Source: Bacillota bacterium (GTDB taxonomy: Bacteria > Bacillota > Clostridia > Acetivibrionales > DSM-1351). From it: a stretch of DNA of 54,528 nucleotides. The stretch is from assembly GCA_023391425.1 (NCBI GenBank), contig JAEWAX010000103.1, forward strand, positions 1 through 54,528, written 5' to 3'. The notes below the pieces were generated by a model that searched no databases, was not told the DNA's origin, and worked only from the letters and a program-made list of their open reading frames with translations. Both the position numbers and the translations under genes were made by a program. Positions 25,569-35,283 of this stretch are shown here, piece by piece (position 1 is the stretch's first letter; the number at the start of each line of letters is the position of its first letter).

Positions 25569-27950
25569 TTACTCTGCCCTCAAAGCCTCCACTGGATCTT
25601 TTTTTGCTGCCATTTTTGCTGGAATTGCACCGCCAATCAATGTGAGTGTTACGCTAATAACAACCAACATTAGAGCATGGAGCGGGTTCAACTGTGCTAC
25701 ATTTGGTAGTTCTGTCATGTTTTCAATAATTATATTTGCAGGAATTGTCAGCAGATAGGCAATTCCAATTCCTAAAAGCCCAGAACAGCTGCCGATTATA
25801 AAGGTTTCAGCATTAAATACACGGGTGATGTCCTTCTTTCTGGCACCAAGTGCACGTAGAACGCCAATTTCCTTTGTACGTTCCAGTACAGAGATATATG
25901 TGATGATGCCAATCATAATCAGAGAGACTACAAGTGAAATGGCAGCAAATGCAACCAAAACCAATGTGATGGCATGCATGATACCACCGGACATTTTTGT
26001 GATGGAGGCTGCAAGATCGGTATAGATTATCTTATTTTCCTCTGATTTACCATCGTTATAAGCGTCAAGATAACGCAAAACGGCATCTTTTGATTCAAAA
26101 TCAGAGGGGTAAAGGAAAATTACAAATGGAGTAGAATCCCCACCTAGATAGGATAAAAAAGTTTTTTTTTCGGTTTCATCCATATTCTCCATTGTCATGA
26201 CGTTGTAATCCATTTCACGCTGGGCTTTGACAATTTCAGAATTATTGGCATTGTCTATTATTCTTTGAACTAGTTTGTCACTATAGGCAATTCCGTTACC
26301 AAGAACACCAAGAGAAATACCAGATTTTAAGCGAACAATACCAGTAATTTTCAAAGCAATACTATCTTTTGAATCATACATCTCATCATAATTATTGCCA
26401 GGCATAAAGTTCCCAATCTCAGTCTCAACGTAATAATCATCATTAGCAATTAGTTTTATTTCTGTACCCACTATTTTTTCAAAATTAATGCTTGTTACAT
26501 CGTCGGTAACAAAACCAAGATTTTTTAGTATATGGTAGTCTACACGGTTTTGATTATCGACAACGAGAACTAGTCCTGTTTCATCAGTTGGGTAATTTCC
26601 CGCAAGGATATCATAATTTTTCTTCAGATAAGACTCTGATGACTTGTCCAAGGTTTCAGGGTAAGAGGTTAAACCCACACCATTCATGCTGGTCATACTA
26701 GAGGATAAGGACTGCATAGTCATTCCACCATTACCGCCGGTAATATTGATTCCAACAGACATAGAAACCGGCTTTGTATTTCCGCCTGTGCGACGCAGCA
26801 GATTCATGCCAACTAATCGAGTATAGCCAACACTGTTACAGATTTTTGGATTAATAGCGTTAATATATTCGAGGTATTCTTTTGTAAAGATATTAGTATG
26901 CGTAATAGCATTTTTTGATGGGTCGTAAAGGTAAATCTCCTTTGCCTCTGTGTATTCCTTTTCACTAGACAAGGTAGAGGTCGTTTGGTTGTCCAGTTTA
27001 TCTATGGTACCGGCATCCATATTCATAGCAGTCTGTGAAATTATAATAGGAAACTCTGACAAGGCATCTTTCTGGAATTTATCGATTTGAAGCTGAAAAC
27101 CTGAAGAAAGACTTAAGACCAGAGCAATACCTATGATACCAATACTAGATGCAAATGCAGTGAGTGCTGTTCTCCATTTCTTAGTAGAAATATTCTTTCC
27201 TGATAGTTTAAGTGCTGTAAAGAAGCTCATACTGGTTTTTTTTAGGTGATAGTCGCTTTCTTCCTTTATGATTATATAGGGATTGCTATCATCCACAAGG
27301 CTACCATCTTTGAATTTTACGATACGGTCGGCGTACTGCTGCGCAAGCTCAGGATTATGGGTAACCATTACGACTAACTTGTCTGCTGCAATTTCTTTTA
27401 TCAACTCCATAATTTGTTCGCTGGTAGCCGTATCTAGTGCACCAGTAGGCTCATCTGCCAAAATAATATCTGGATCATTTGCAAGAGCACGTGCAATGGC
27501 AACTCTTTGCATCTGACCGCCAGAAAGCTGATTGGGTTTTTTATGAAGGTGATCCTTTAGTCCGACCTCTTCCAATACTTCCAATGCTTTTTCGTGTTTT
27601 GCTTTTGCTGAAACGCCGCTAAGCGTCATGCCCATTTCAACATTATCGACTATGCTAAGATGTGTTATTAGGTTATAACTCTGAAATATAAATCCCACGC
27701 TGTTATTGCGGTAAGCGTCCCATTGTGCATCTTTAAAACCTTTAGTAGATTTGCCATTTATAATCATATCTCCACTATCGTATTGATCCAGGCCACCGAT
27801 TACATTTAGGCATGTGGTCTTGCCAGAGCCACTAGCCCCCAGAATTGCAACAAATTCATTTTTCCTGAAGTTAAGACTGACATTATTTAAAGCTATCTGT
27901 GTAAAATCACCTGTGGTGTAACTTTTTGTGATTTCTCTTAATTGCAGCAT
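25569..27950 (-). CDS. ABC transporter ATPase-permease fusion (MacB-like)
   Basis: A 793-residue protein joining an N-terminal ATPase (residues 1-225: Walker A GASGSGKTT, signature LSGGQMQR, Walker B IILADEPTGALD, MVTHNPE) to an FtsX-type permease. The permease has one helix at about 262-282, a 370-residue outer domain and three helices at about 660-790 (ALVAFAAISLVVSLIMIGII; VLRALGARKKDITRVF coupling segment). The ATPase-first order and single chain match MacB, but a Firmicute has no outer membrane, so a role in peptide, lipid or drug export or envelope homeostasis is inferred. AAAGGAG is eight bases ahead. A divergent MarR gene may control it. Confidence 0.9.
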   Translation of the reverse strand: MLQLREITKSYTTGDFTQIALNNVSLNFRKNEFVAILGASGSGKTTCLNVIGGLDQYDSGDMIINGKSTKGFKDAQWDAYRNNSVGFIFQSYNLITHLSIVDNVEMGMTLSGVSAKAKHEKALEVLEEVGLKDHLHKKPNQLSGGQMQRVAIARALANDPDIILADEPTGALDTATSEQIMELIKEIAADKLVVMVTHNPELAQQYADRIVKFKDGSLVDDSNPYIIIKEESDYHLKKTSMSFFTALKLSGKNISTKKWRTALTAFASSIGIIGIALVLSLSSGFQLQIDKFQKDALSEFPIIISQTAMNMDAGTIDKLDNQTTSTLSSEKEYTEAKEIYLYDPSKNAITHTNIFTKEYLEYINAINPKICNSVGYTRLVGMNLLRRTGGNTKPVSMSVGINITGGNGGMTMQSLSSSMTSMNGVGLTSYPETLDKSSESYLKKNYDILAGNYPTDETGLVLVVDNQNRVDYHILKNLGFVTDDVTSINFEKIVGTEIKLIANDDYYVETEIGNFMPGNNYDEMYDSKDSIALKITGIVRLKSGISLGVLGNGIAYSDKLVQRIIDNANNSEIVKAQREMDYNVMTMENMDETEKKTFLSYLGGDSTPFVIFLYPSDFESKDAVLRYLDAYNDGKSEENKIIYTDLAASITKMSGGIMHAITLVLVAFAAISLVVSLIMIGIITYISVLERTKEIGVLRALGARKKDITRVFNAETFIIGSCSGLLGIGIAYLLTIPANIIIENMTELPNVAQLNPLHALMLVVISVTLTLIGGAIPAKMAAKKDPVEALRAE

Positions 27951-27990
27951 TGTATGGACTCCTTTAAAGCCAAGTTTGCTTACACCTTTT

Positions 27991-28127
27991 AAGTATAAGT
28001 GAAACTAAGCCCCTGCTTTCACATCCGGCTCGCACTTTAGCAAGTATAAGTGCAACTAAGGCTTCTGTCTTCGCCGTTGGCTCGCCACAAGCCAAGTTTT
28101 CTTTAGCACAGGCTAAGTTTTCTTACT
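27991..28127. repeat. REP-like repeat array, two to three units
   Basis: Two adjacent units open with AAGTATAAGTG.AACTAAG (27991 and 28042). The second unit can fold GGCTT against AAGCC and ends CAAGCCAAGTTTTCTTTAGC, which recurs in changed form (CAGGCTAAGTTTTCTTAC) just after. The same element occurs once more at 35659-35723, in front of an unrelated gene. It is intergenic and GC-richer than its surroundings. Confidence 0.75.
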
Positions 28128-28179
28128 TTATCATTAGAAGTTTTATAAAAAAGAATACATAAGAATCTATAAAAATATC

Positions 28180-28208
28180 TTGACGAAAAGAAAAAAAGGT
28201 AATATATT
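28180..28208 (+). promoter_or_regulatory. Promoter of MarR operon
   Basis: TTGACG and TATATT are separated by exactly 17 bases, giving a start of transcription near 28215. The -10 box lies inside the first operator palindrome. Confidence 0.7.
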
Positions 28209-28232
28209 ATCCATAAAGGTAATGTATTACCT
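28198..28232 (+). promoter_or_regulatory. Twin MarR-type operator palindromes
   Basis: GGTAATATATTATCC (28198-28212, near-perfect) and AGGTAATGTATTACCT (28217-28232, a perfect 7-bp inverted repeat around GT) share the half-site GGTAAT. They cover the -10 box and the transcription start of the MarR gene, so binding by its product should repress transcription. Autorepression is inferred from position. Confidence 0.75.
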
Positions 28233-28257
28233 AAAAGACTATACACAGGTAGGAACT

Positions 28258-28716
28258 ATGAATAAACTTGACGTATTGGATGATAATCACTTTATTTTTG
28301 GAGCAATTTTTATGATTGCAAATAAGCTTGACACACACTTGGATCGCGAACTCAACCCTTTTGGACTGACAGCAAAACAGTGGTTCCTGACAATAGTTAT
28401 TGATATGCTTTTTGACGAGTCACCTACAATCAAGCAAGTAGCTAGAGCAATGGGTAGTTCACATCAAAATGTTAAGCAGGTTGCATTGAAGCTTGAACAA
28501 AAGGGCTTACTTACAATGGAAAAGGATATTAAGGACGGCAGAGCAACAAGACTGAAATTTACAGAGGAAAGTCAGCCTTTCTGGGGACAGACACAACAAA
28601 AAGGACATCATTTTATGGAGGCTGTGTTTAAGAGCATTGATAAAGAAGGATTAGCAGCTACGAGAAATACACTTAAAAAAATTTGGGAAAATATTATCGA
28701 ACTTGAAATTAATTAA
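28258..28716 (+). CDS. MarR-family transcriptional regulator
   Basis: A 152-residue winged-helix dimer. The core reads LTAKQWFLTIVIDMLFDESP, SIKQ-like TIKQVARAMGSSHQNVKQVALKLEQKGLL and the beta-wing KDIKDGRATRLKFTEES. AGGTAGGA lies four bases ahead of the ATG at 28258; a longer reading from a TTG at 28180 is rejected because that TTG is part of the -35 box. It is followed 31 bases later by a membrane protein gene with a GGGAGG site, very likely in the same transcript. The divergent ABC fusion gene is a second possible target. Confidence 0.92.
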   Translation: MNKLDVLDDNHFIFGAIFMIANKLDTHLDRELNPFGLTAKQWFLTIVIDMLFDESPTIKQVARAMGSSHQNVKQVALKLEQKGLLTMEKDIKDGRATRLKFTEESQPFWGQTQQKGHHFMEAVFKSIDKEGLAATRNTLKKIWENIIELEIN

Positions 28717-28747
28717 TTATTGTAGCTATTTAGGGAGGAAATGTATT

Positions 28748-29593
28748 ATGAAGCTTGATGAACCATTGGCTGGGAAGGGTATGGTTTTTAATTTACGAAG
28801 AAGTAAGATTACAGCAGTTATGACGCTTTTCTTATCAGTTCTTACTTTGTTTGTATCTCTTATGAGTATTTTAGATGAAAGTATTTATAAAGATGTATTG
28901 TCAGCGGGTACAATAACAAAAGCCTTATTGGTGAGTTCGAAAGCCCAGGATATGGTATTTATTCCACTTGCACTACTTCTAGCGCTCTTGTCTGTAGTTT
29001 TTCTGAAACGTCCTGGTTACAAGACCTTTATTACCATGCTTGGACTCACTGGTAGTTTCTTCTATGGCTATGGACTCTATGCAATAAAAGGGCAGTATAC
29101 AACATTATATCTTATTTATTTGGCAATATTCAGTTTATCTATATACAGTATGGTTTTTGGCCTTTTATGTTTTACACCTGAGTTTGCTGTAAAAACCTCA
29201 CTACCTAAAGCATTACGTGTAGGTATAAGCATTTTCCTATATAGTATCGTTTGTATGCTGGGGTTGGCTTGGATTCTTGGAATTTTACCTAACATTGCTC
29301 GACATATACCTGCGGACACTTATGCAGCTTATGTTCTGGATTTGGGTATAGTTTTTCCTGCAATTGCAATTATTGCTACAAAACTAATTCGAAATAAGCC
29401 TTATGGAAATATTCTTTCAGGTGTTGCTTTAGGAAAGGCAATTACGGTCTGTCTAATCTGGGGCTTCGCAGAATGGTATGGTCGATTTTGCGGGAGCATT
29501 CAGGGTGGTTATGACATGCTTTTCATCCCAAGTGTATTGACCATAATAAGCTTAGTATTCTTCTTACTTTACATATCGAAACTAAAATACTAA
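28748..29593 (+). CDS. Polytopic membrane protein of unknown function
   Basis: A 281-residue integral membrane protein with seven to eight hydrophobic helices (for example AVMTLFLSVLTLFVSLMSI, FIPLALLLALLSVVFL, LYLIYLAIFSLSIYSMVF, IFLYSIVCMLGLAWILGIL, VLTIISLVFFLLYISKL). I do not recognise the family and see no catalytic motif. The start is set by GGGAGGA eight bases ahead. Co-transcription with the MarR gene upstream suggests that its expression is induced by the MarR ligand. Confidence 0.75.
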   Translation: MKLDEPLAGKGMVFNLRRSKITAVMTLFLSVLTLFVSLMSILDESIYKDVLSAGTITKALLVSSKAQDMVFIPLALLLALLSVVFLKRPGYKTFITMLGLTGSFFYGYGLYAIKGQYTTLYLIYLAIFSLSIYSMVFGLLCFTPEFAVKTSLPKALRVGISIFLYSIVCMLGLAWILGILPNIARHIPADTYAAYVLDLGIVFPAIAIIATKLIRNKPYGNILSGVALGKAITVCLIWGFAEWYGRFCGSIQGGYDMLFIPSVLTIISLVFFLLYISKLKY

Positions 29594-29681
29594 GTAAAAC
29601 ACTAAAATTTTTAAAAAGTAGTTGTAATGTTTCTAAAGGAAAACAGTAGAGTCTTGAAAACAAATAATATTTAATCAAAAA

Positions 29682-29735
29682 TTAAAGCCACTACTTCTAA
29701 CGATAAACTGCTATAAGTAGTGGCTTTAAAATTTT
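29682..29735. terminator. Bidirectional terminator
   Basis: TTAAAGCCACTACTT and its exact reverse complement form a 15-bp stem around an 18-base loop, with A-rich and T-rich flanks. It separates the MarR operon from the convergent helicase gene. Confidence 0.85.
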
Positions 29736-29820
29736 CTTGACTTTAAGAGTGTTTTTATTCGTTTAACATATAATGAAACTAGATACCAAAATCCCAATAC
29801 CAATCAAATATAAAATGCAT

Positions 29821-31422
29821 CTAATTATTAAATATACGCTTTAGTACACGCCTCAGGAAAGGTATCTTAGCTGTAGAAGCTGAACTTTGCGCGATATTTG
29901 CTGGATTTTTGGTGTCGGTTACATTATTACCCGTGGATGGGTACATCATAGGCTTTTCCATCGTAAAGGATGGTTTTACTGCCTTCCCACCAGTATGTAC
30001 TGTGCGTGTTCTTCTTACCGTTTTATGTTCCATAGTGACTGCGCTTGACTTCTTTTGAGCATCCTTTATGTTTGATTCAGAAATTGCTCGAGGCTGCTTC
30101 GTTTGATTTCCTTTTAAGTTCGACTCAGAGATAGTTCTAGATGGCTTCTTTTGAATCTCTCTTAAGCTCGAATCTGGAGTATAACGAGATGACCTCTTCT
30201 GCGTTTCTTTTTTATTGGGCTCTACCGAAGTACGTGGGGGTTTAGTCTTTGGTGAGCATGCTTGTATCCATTTATCAGCCTCAGCTCTGTGTTCGTTGAA
30301 ATCAGTTTCTGTTGGCAATTCTTTTTCATCAATCATGGTTCCGATATGTTCTTCTATCTCATAGAGGCTCATTATATCATCGCTTGTAACCAAAGTTAGG
30401 GCACGGCCTACATTCCCAGCTCTGCCAGTACGTCCAATTCTATGTACATAACTATCTTTCTCAACAGGAACATCATAGTTGACAACTAAAGATAAACTGT
30501 CGACATGTATGCCACGAGCTGCAACATCTGTGGCTACTAGCAAAGGAAACTCCCCTTGCTTGAATTGTTGTATGGTTTTCAATCGCCTGGCCTGAGGAAT
30601 ATCACCATGTAATGCCTGGCAAGCATAGCCTTTTTTTGATAAAAAACTTTGAACTCTATCAACGGCGAAACGGGTATTACAGAAAATTATACAGCTTTCA
30701 GGTCTCTCAATCAGAAGTAGACGATTTAGTTGTGTATTTTTCTCATTATTATTCACACGGTAATATACTTGTTGGATAGTATCAACAGTCATTGTTTGTG
30801 ATTCTATCTCAATAGTTTCAGGATTTTTCATGTAATCTCTGCAAATCTTACGCATTTCAGGTGGCATCGTGGCAGAAAAAAGGAGAGTCACCCTATCTTT
30901 TGGGAGAGTTCTGATAATTTTAACCACTTGATCAAGAAAGCCCATGTCCAACATCCTATCGGCTTCATCAAGCACCAAAAACTGTATATGTTTAGTTTTT
31001 AGATTTCCATGGTGAATGTGGTCATATATACGGCCTGGCGTCCCAGTAACTATGGATACACCCTTATTAAGGACCTGAATTTCTAAATTCATATTGTGCT
31101 GCCCATATACCGCCGTTGTTTTATGTTCAAGATGCTTTGACATTTGTTTAATATCACTGTCTATTTGTACTGCAAGTTCACGTGTGGGTGTGAGAATCAA
31201 GCCTCTAGGCTCCACTACTGCAGAATCAATCATTTGAAGCATGGGAATACCAAAAACAGCAGTCTTCCCGCTTCCTGTTTTAGACATTACAATCAAATCT
31301 TCCTTGTTTAGAATATGAGGAATTGCCTTACTCTGTACGTCTGTAGGTACCTCAAAGCCCATTTCTTCTAGAGCCTTTAAAATAGGGGGCGTAATGCCCA
31401 AATCATTAAAACTATTATTCAT
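29821..31422 (-). CDS. DEAD-box ATP-dependent RNA helicase
   Basis: A 533-residue helicase. The Q motif (FNDLGITPPILKALEEMGFE), motif I (SKTGSGKTA), Ia (PTRELAVQ), GTPGR, motif II (DEAD), motif III (SAT), ARGIHV and HRIGRTGRAG are all intact, so it should unwind structured RNA, probably in ribosome assembly or cold adaptation as for CshA/CshB. Residues about 404-460 carry three to four imperfect copies of a 16-17-residue unit (QKKPSRTISESNLKGN; QTKQPRAISESNIKDA), a basic low-complexity tail likely to bind RNA. The end (IPFLRRVLKRIFNN) is strongly basic and amphipathic. Confidence 0.93.
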   Translation of the reverse strand: MNNSFNDLGITPPILKALEEMGFEVPTDVQSKAIPHILNKEDLIVMSKTGSGKTAVFGIPMLQMIDSAVVEPRGLILTPTRELAVQIDSDIKQMSKHLEHKTTAVYGQHNMNLEIQVLNKGVSIVTGTPGRIYDHIHHGNLKTKHIQFLVLDEADRMLDMGFLDQVVKIIRTLPKDRVTLLFSATMPPEMRKICRDYMKNPETIEIESQTMTVDTIQQVYYRVNNNEKNTQLNRLLLIERPESCIIFCNTRFAVDRVQSFLSKKGYACQALHGDIPQARRLKTIQQFKQGEFPLLVATDVAARGIHVDSLSLVVNYDVPVEKDSYVHRIGRTGRAGNVGRALTLVTSDDIMSLYEIEEHIGTMIDEKELPTETDFNEHRAEADKWIQACSPKTKPPRTSVEPNKKETQKRSSRYTPDSSLREIQKKPSRTISESNLKGNQTKQPRAISESNIKDAQKKSSAVTMEHKTVRRTRTVHTGGKAVKPSFTMEKPMMYPSTGNNVTDTKNPANIAQSSASTAKIPFLRRVLKRIFNN

Positions 31423-31550
31423 TATTATCTTCTTTCGTTATTTTGAGATATCTTATATTATAACAGCAATTGATTTCATACACAAAAAATATTAAGTAAA
31501 TGATTTACACATTAAAAGAAATTGAGTTAATGCTAATACCAAATGCTGTT

Positions 31551-32459
31551 TTAATAAAATTGATTATTTCTAAAGTCAAATTTTTCTATTGGTTCAGGGC
31601 CTCTCATTATATGCCGCTCAATCTGAAGATTTCCATCTTTGTCTGCTAAGATTCTCCAGTCTATCATTGATATTTTACCTTCTTCGATTTCAATGCCAGT
31701 AATACCTTTAGTACGAATACAACAGCCTGTGTTAAAGTATGGAAGCTCTTGATCTTTTGGAAACTTCTGTCTGTGAGTATGACCGCAGATAAGCATCATC
31801 TTATGAGCTTTAATCCATTTTCTATAGTTTTTCTCAATCTTATGCCTTGAGAACATATTTTTAGCAGGACTTGATGGATTTTGTAAACCAACAACATGCA
31901 TGAATCTCCAGAAATACCTTAAGAAAAACATTGCAACCATCCAAAACTGGTCATTCATAAAATCTCCCTGGTGGCCGTGGACAGTAAGAATTTCTTGACC
32001 AGTAGCTTTATTTTTCAGAACAAGAGCCTCACAAGGATTAATTCCTTTAAGGAATTCGTGAATGTCTTGATTGTAATCATCATAATAAGTGTAATAGTTT
32101 CTTCTGACATAATCTTTGTTTCTTAAATATATATTATGATTGCCATAAAGTATTATTAGCCTTTTGTCATCAAAAAACTTTTTAATAACTAAAAATACAT
32201 CACTATGGGCTAACCTTATATGCTTGAATTTAGAATATTCCCAGAGTTCGTCTCCATCTCCGGCCTCAACATAGATATAACCTTTGTTAAAGTAATAATC
32301 AAGCGCATGCAAGAAAACACTTTGATTTCTGCGAAATTCGTCAGAAACACTGTCATCGCCTCTGTGACAATCACTAAAAAAAATATATTTTGAATTTTCA
32401 TCAAAGTATTCTACTCTGGCACTTTTGTAAGCGTTTGTTAATCTTCTGTCTGTAAACAT
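31551..32459 (-). CDS. Calcineurin-like metallophosphoesterase
   Basis: A 302-residue di-metal phosphoesterase. The metal-binding motifs are in order: FFSDCHRGDD, AGDGDELWEY, LYGNHNIYL, TVHGHQGDF and ICGHTHRQKFP. The pattern resembles the LpxH/UDP-diacylglucosamine hydrolase side of the family, but clostridia do not make lipid A, so the substrate is unknown. The ATG at 32459 has CGGAG about ten bases ahead; a GTG three codons earlier lies too close to that site. No signal peptide is visible. Confidence 0.88.
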   Translation of the reverse strand: MFTDRRLTNAYKSARVEYFDENSKYIFFSDCHRGDDSVSDEFRRNQSVFLHALDYYFNKGYIYVEAGDGDELWEYSKFKHIRLAHSDVFLVIKKFFDDKRLIILYGNHNIYLRNKDYVRRNYYTYYDDYNQDIHEFLKGINPCEALVLKNKATGQEILTVHGHQGDFMNDQFWMVAMFFLRYFWRFMHVVGLQNPSSPAKNMFSRHKIEKNYRKWIKAHKMMLICGHTHRQKFPKDQELPYFNTGCCIRTKGITGIEIEEGKISMIDWRILADKDGNLQIERHIMRGPEPIEKFDFRNNQFY

Positions 32460-32676
32460 TTTTTTCACTCCGAATAATCTATATTTAAATTAGTATACAG
32501 ATTGCATAAGGAGGCTATTCAGGGAATTTATTCTAGTTTCTTCTGAATAAATCTTGTGTATCACATGCATCAGCTTGAGGCATTTGTATAAGATCATTTT
32601 CACATTCACTGATATTACTTTTACAAAAGTTACAAGCCAAATTAGTATAAATAGTGAAAAAAGCTAGCAATAGAAT

Positions 32677-32706
32677 TTGTAGGTACCCCTTTTTTTATTG
32701 TATAAT
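32677..32706 (+). promoter_or_regulatory. Sigma-A-like promoter of cytidylate-kinase-like gene
   Basis: TTGTAG and a perfect TATAAT are separated by 18 bases, 50 bases before the coding start. Confidence 0.5.
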
Positions 32707-32756
32707 AGTTATAGATATGACTGATTTTATATTAAATTTGATTGGGGGGATTAAGT

Positions 32757-33383
32757 ATGGAAAAGTCATCAACATTTGTAATTACAATCAGCCGCCAGTT
32801 AGGAAGTGGAGGGGCTTATGTAGGTCAGCAGTTGGCAAAGAACTTAAACATATTCTATGCAGACCGTGAAATCATATGTCAGACCGCCAAACAGCTTTCG
32901 GTGTTAGAAGAGAATTTAAAATTACGTGATGAAAAATTAACCTCATTTTGGCAATCGTTCATACAATCTTGTGTATTTTGTGCCCCTGAGGCATATATAC
33001 CTCCACAGATTTTTGTCCCAACGGACAATGCGTTATTTAAAGCAGAATCAGAAGTAATTGAGCAAATTGCAAAAGAACGATCAGCGGTTTTTATAGGAAG
33101 ATGTGCTTCTCATATCCTTCGTGAACATCCAAATCATATCAGTATATTTTTACATGCAGACACCACTTTCCGAAAAATCCGTATTCAAGAGCTATATAAC
33201 GTATCAGAAGGAGAGTCGGCGAAAATGATAGTTAAAAGCGACAAAGAAAGAGCTCAATACTATCAAACACTTACAGGAAAGCTATGGACAGATTCTAGGC
33301 AGTATAACCTTTCTATTGATACAAGTAAGCTAGGACTTGATAGGAGTATCGAATTAATATTGAAATACATGGAAATAAGCTAA
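32757..33383 (+). CDS. Cytidylate kinase-like family protein
   Basis: A 208-residue P-loop kinase of the Cytidylate_kin2 type. The nucleotide loop is ISRQLGSGGAYVGQQLA, followed by FYADREII, a GRCASHIL segment and a lid region with DKERAQYYQTLTGKLW. Clostridia carry this family beside the true cytidylate kinase, and its substrate is not established. A GGGGGG ribosome site lies seven bases ahead of the ATG at 32757. The MFS gene downstream starts 41 bases after the stop and may share the transcript. Confidence 0.87.
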   Translation: MEKSSTFVITISRQLGSGGAYVGQQLAKNLNIFYADREIICQTAKQLSVLEENLKLRDEKLTSFWQSFIQSCVFCAPEAYIPPQIFVPTDNALFKAESEVIEQIAKERSAVFIGRCASHILREHPNHISIFLHADTTFRKIRIQELYNVSEGESAKMIVKSDKERAQYYQTLTGKLWTDSRQYNLSIDTSKLGLDRSIELILKYMEIS

Positions 33384-33424
33384 GGCATTATTTGTTGAAG
33401 CAAAAAGGGAGCAGAATTCATAAT

Positions 33425-34684
33425 ATGGCTAACAAAGTATCAAAGAACATCATTCTATCTAACTTTCCAGCATTACGACACCGAAATTATAGACTGTTCT
33501 GGTTTGGACAGTGTATTTCTCTGATTGGAACATGGATGCAAAACATTGGTCAGTCATGGCTGGTGTTACAACTTACACATTCTGCTCTAAAACTGAGTAT
33601 TGTCACTATGGTCCAATTTTTACCGATGATGTTTTTTGCACTCTTTGCGGGTACTCTGGTGGATAGGTTCCCAAAACGTAAAGTGTTGATTTTTACTCAA
33701 TCAAGCTTGGGGGTACTGGCTGCCATACTTGCAAGCCTGACCTATTTTAAAGTAGTACAGTATTGGCATTTGCTTGTACTTGCACTACTTTTAGGTGTGG
33801 TGAATACACTTGACATGCCCACGCGACAGTCTTTCTTTGTCGAATTGGTTGGGAAAGAGGACCTAATGAATGCAATAGCCTTGAATTCCAGTATATTCAA
33901 TCTTGCAAGAATGCTTGGCCCTGCTGTAGCAGGCCTACTGATAGGATTAGTTGGTATAGCAGTATGCTTTTATATCAATGCATTAAGCTTCCTGGCGGTT
34001 ATTGCAGGTCTATGGATGATTAGCATCCCAACACAGATAATATCAAATAACAGTGTAGATTCATTCAAACATATTATCCCCGACATATTTGAGGGGCTTA
34101 GGTATATACGTGGAAAGGAAATAATTCTGCAGCCGTTGTTGCTACTTGCAGTTACTAGCACTTTTGTGATGAATTTTAACGTACTGATTCCGGTTTTTGC
34201 AAAGCAGAACCTTAGTCAGAATGCAACAGGATATGGTTTCCTGATGACCTGCATGGGTATTGGCTCCTTTATTGGCGCTTTAACACTGGCAGCAAGGAGC
34301 AAAGCTGGACCAAAGCTTAAATACCTTGTAGGTGGGGCAATTGTAATGTCGACATTTCTAGCATTGTTAGGTCTGGAAAAGGACTATAAATTAGCTTGTA
34401 TAACCTTGTTTATAATAGGCTTCTCCTCTATCACATTTACGGCATTGGTCAATTCTACAATTCAATTGAATTCGGCAGACAACATGCGAGGACGTGTGAT
34501 GAGTGTATATTCACTGGTATTCGGTGGTGTAACGCCTATTGGAAGCCTATTTGCAGGAAATACATCTGAATATGTAGGTGCACCTAGCTGTATGATAATT
34601 AGTGGAATAATTGGTATTGTTGCGACATTATATATCATACTTATGCTTTGCAAAGGCCATTATAAAAGAAATATATCAATCTGA
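33425..34684 (+). CDS. MFS transporter (MFS_3/EntS-like exporter)
   Basis: A 419-residue twelve-helix major-facilitator protein. The opening ALRHRNYRLFWFGQCISLIG and TWMQNIGQSWLVLQLT, then the loop motif GTLVDRFPKRK, and later NSTIQLNSADNMRGRVMS are typical of the EntS-like branch that exports siderophores, macrolides or other drugs. The substrate is unknown. AAGGGAG lies 13 bases ahead of the ATG at 33425, a long spacing; an in-frame TTG eleven codons upstream is the alternative start. Confidence 0.88.
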   Translation: MANKVSKNIILSNFPALRHRNYRLFWFGQCISLIGTWMQNIGQSWLVLQLTHSALKLSIVTMVQFLPMMFFALFAGTLVDRFPKRKVLIFTQSSLGVLAAILASLTYFKVVQYWHLLVLALLLGVVNTLDMPTRQSFFVELVGKEDLMNAIALNSSIFNLARMLGPAVAGLLIGLVGIAVCFYINALSFLAVIAGLWMISIPTQIISNNSVDSFKHIIPDIFEGLRYIRGKEIILQPLLLLAVTSTFVMNFNVLIPVFAKQNLSQNATGYGFLMTCMGIGSFIGALTLAARSKAGPKLKYLVGGAIVMSTFLALLGLEKDYKLACITLFIIGFSSITFTALVNSTIQLNSADNMRGRVMSVYSLVFGGVTPIGSLFAGNTSEYVGAPSCMIISGIIGIVATLYIILMLCKGHYKRNISI

Positions 34685-34874
34685 GAATAATGACTAAACC
34701 TAAGAATAATAATTAAATACCTAAATAATTCCAAAAGTGTGAATTCTTTAGGGTAATACATATTATTTAGTAAAGCGAATAAACTGATAGTGTACACCAA
34801 AGAGAATATTAACAAAAGAAAGTTATACACTAATAAATTTTAAACCGAAAAAAGTACATGGGGGATTACAAGCT

Positions 34875-35240
34875 ATGAAATTTTGTTGGAGTACAGTAAT
34901 GGTTAATAACATGGAAGAGTCAATAAGGTTTTATCAGGAGGTAGTGGGACTTTCATTGTGCAGAAGAGTACAGCCCCAACCAGGAGTTGAGATAGCTTTT
35001 TTTGGCGATGATAGTGAAACACAACTCGAACTAATATATAATGAGGCAAATAACAAAGTCAATATCGGTCAGGACATATCGCTCGGATTTGAAGTAAAAT
35101 CTGTTAATGAAAAAATGGAAAGCTTGAAAAGAATGGGTATCGCTATTCACAGTGGACCATATCGACCAAACCCATATGTTAAGTTCTTCTACGTAATGGA
35201 TCCAAATGGACTCAAAGTTCAGTTAGTAGAAAGAATGTGA
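34875..35240 (+). CDS. VOC-family (glyoxalase/bleomycin resistance) protein
   Basis: A 121-residue single-chain VOC fold with two beta-alpha-beta-beta-beta units: WSTVMVNNMEESIRFYQEVV at the start, FFGDDSETQLELIYN in the middle, and FYVMDPNGLKVQLVERM at the end. A Glu at each repeat end could bind metal, as in glyoxalase I, but the first-position His is not evident. The role could be detoxification of a reactive aldehyde or sequestering of a drug. GGGGGA lies ahead of the ATG, and a terminator follows. Confidence 0.87.
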   Translation: MKFCWSTVMVNNMEESIRFYQEVVGLSLCRRVQPQPGVEIAFFGDDSETQLELIYNEANNKVNIGQDISLGFEVKSVNEKMESLKRMGIAIHSGPYRPNPYVKFFYVMDPNGLKVQLVERM

Positions 35241-35283
35241 TAAACAACATAATATTTTCGTCGTAATTAAATTATACAACACT

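Noticed and set aside
28180..28257. Longer MarR protein starting at the TTG at 28180
   Set aside because: That TTG is the first half of the TTGACG -35 box, the stretch contains the operators, and the ATG at 28258 has a good ribosome site.
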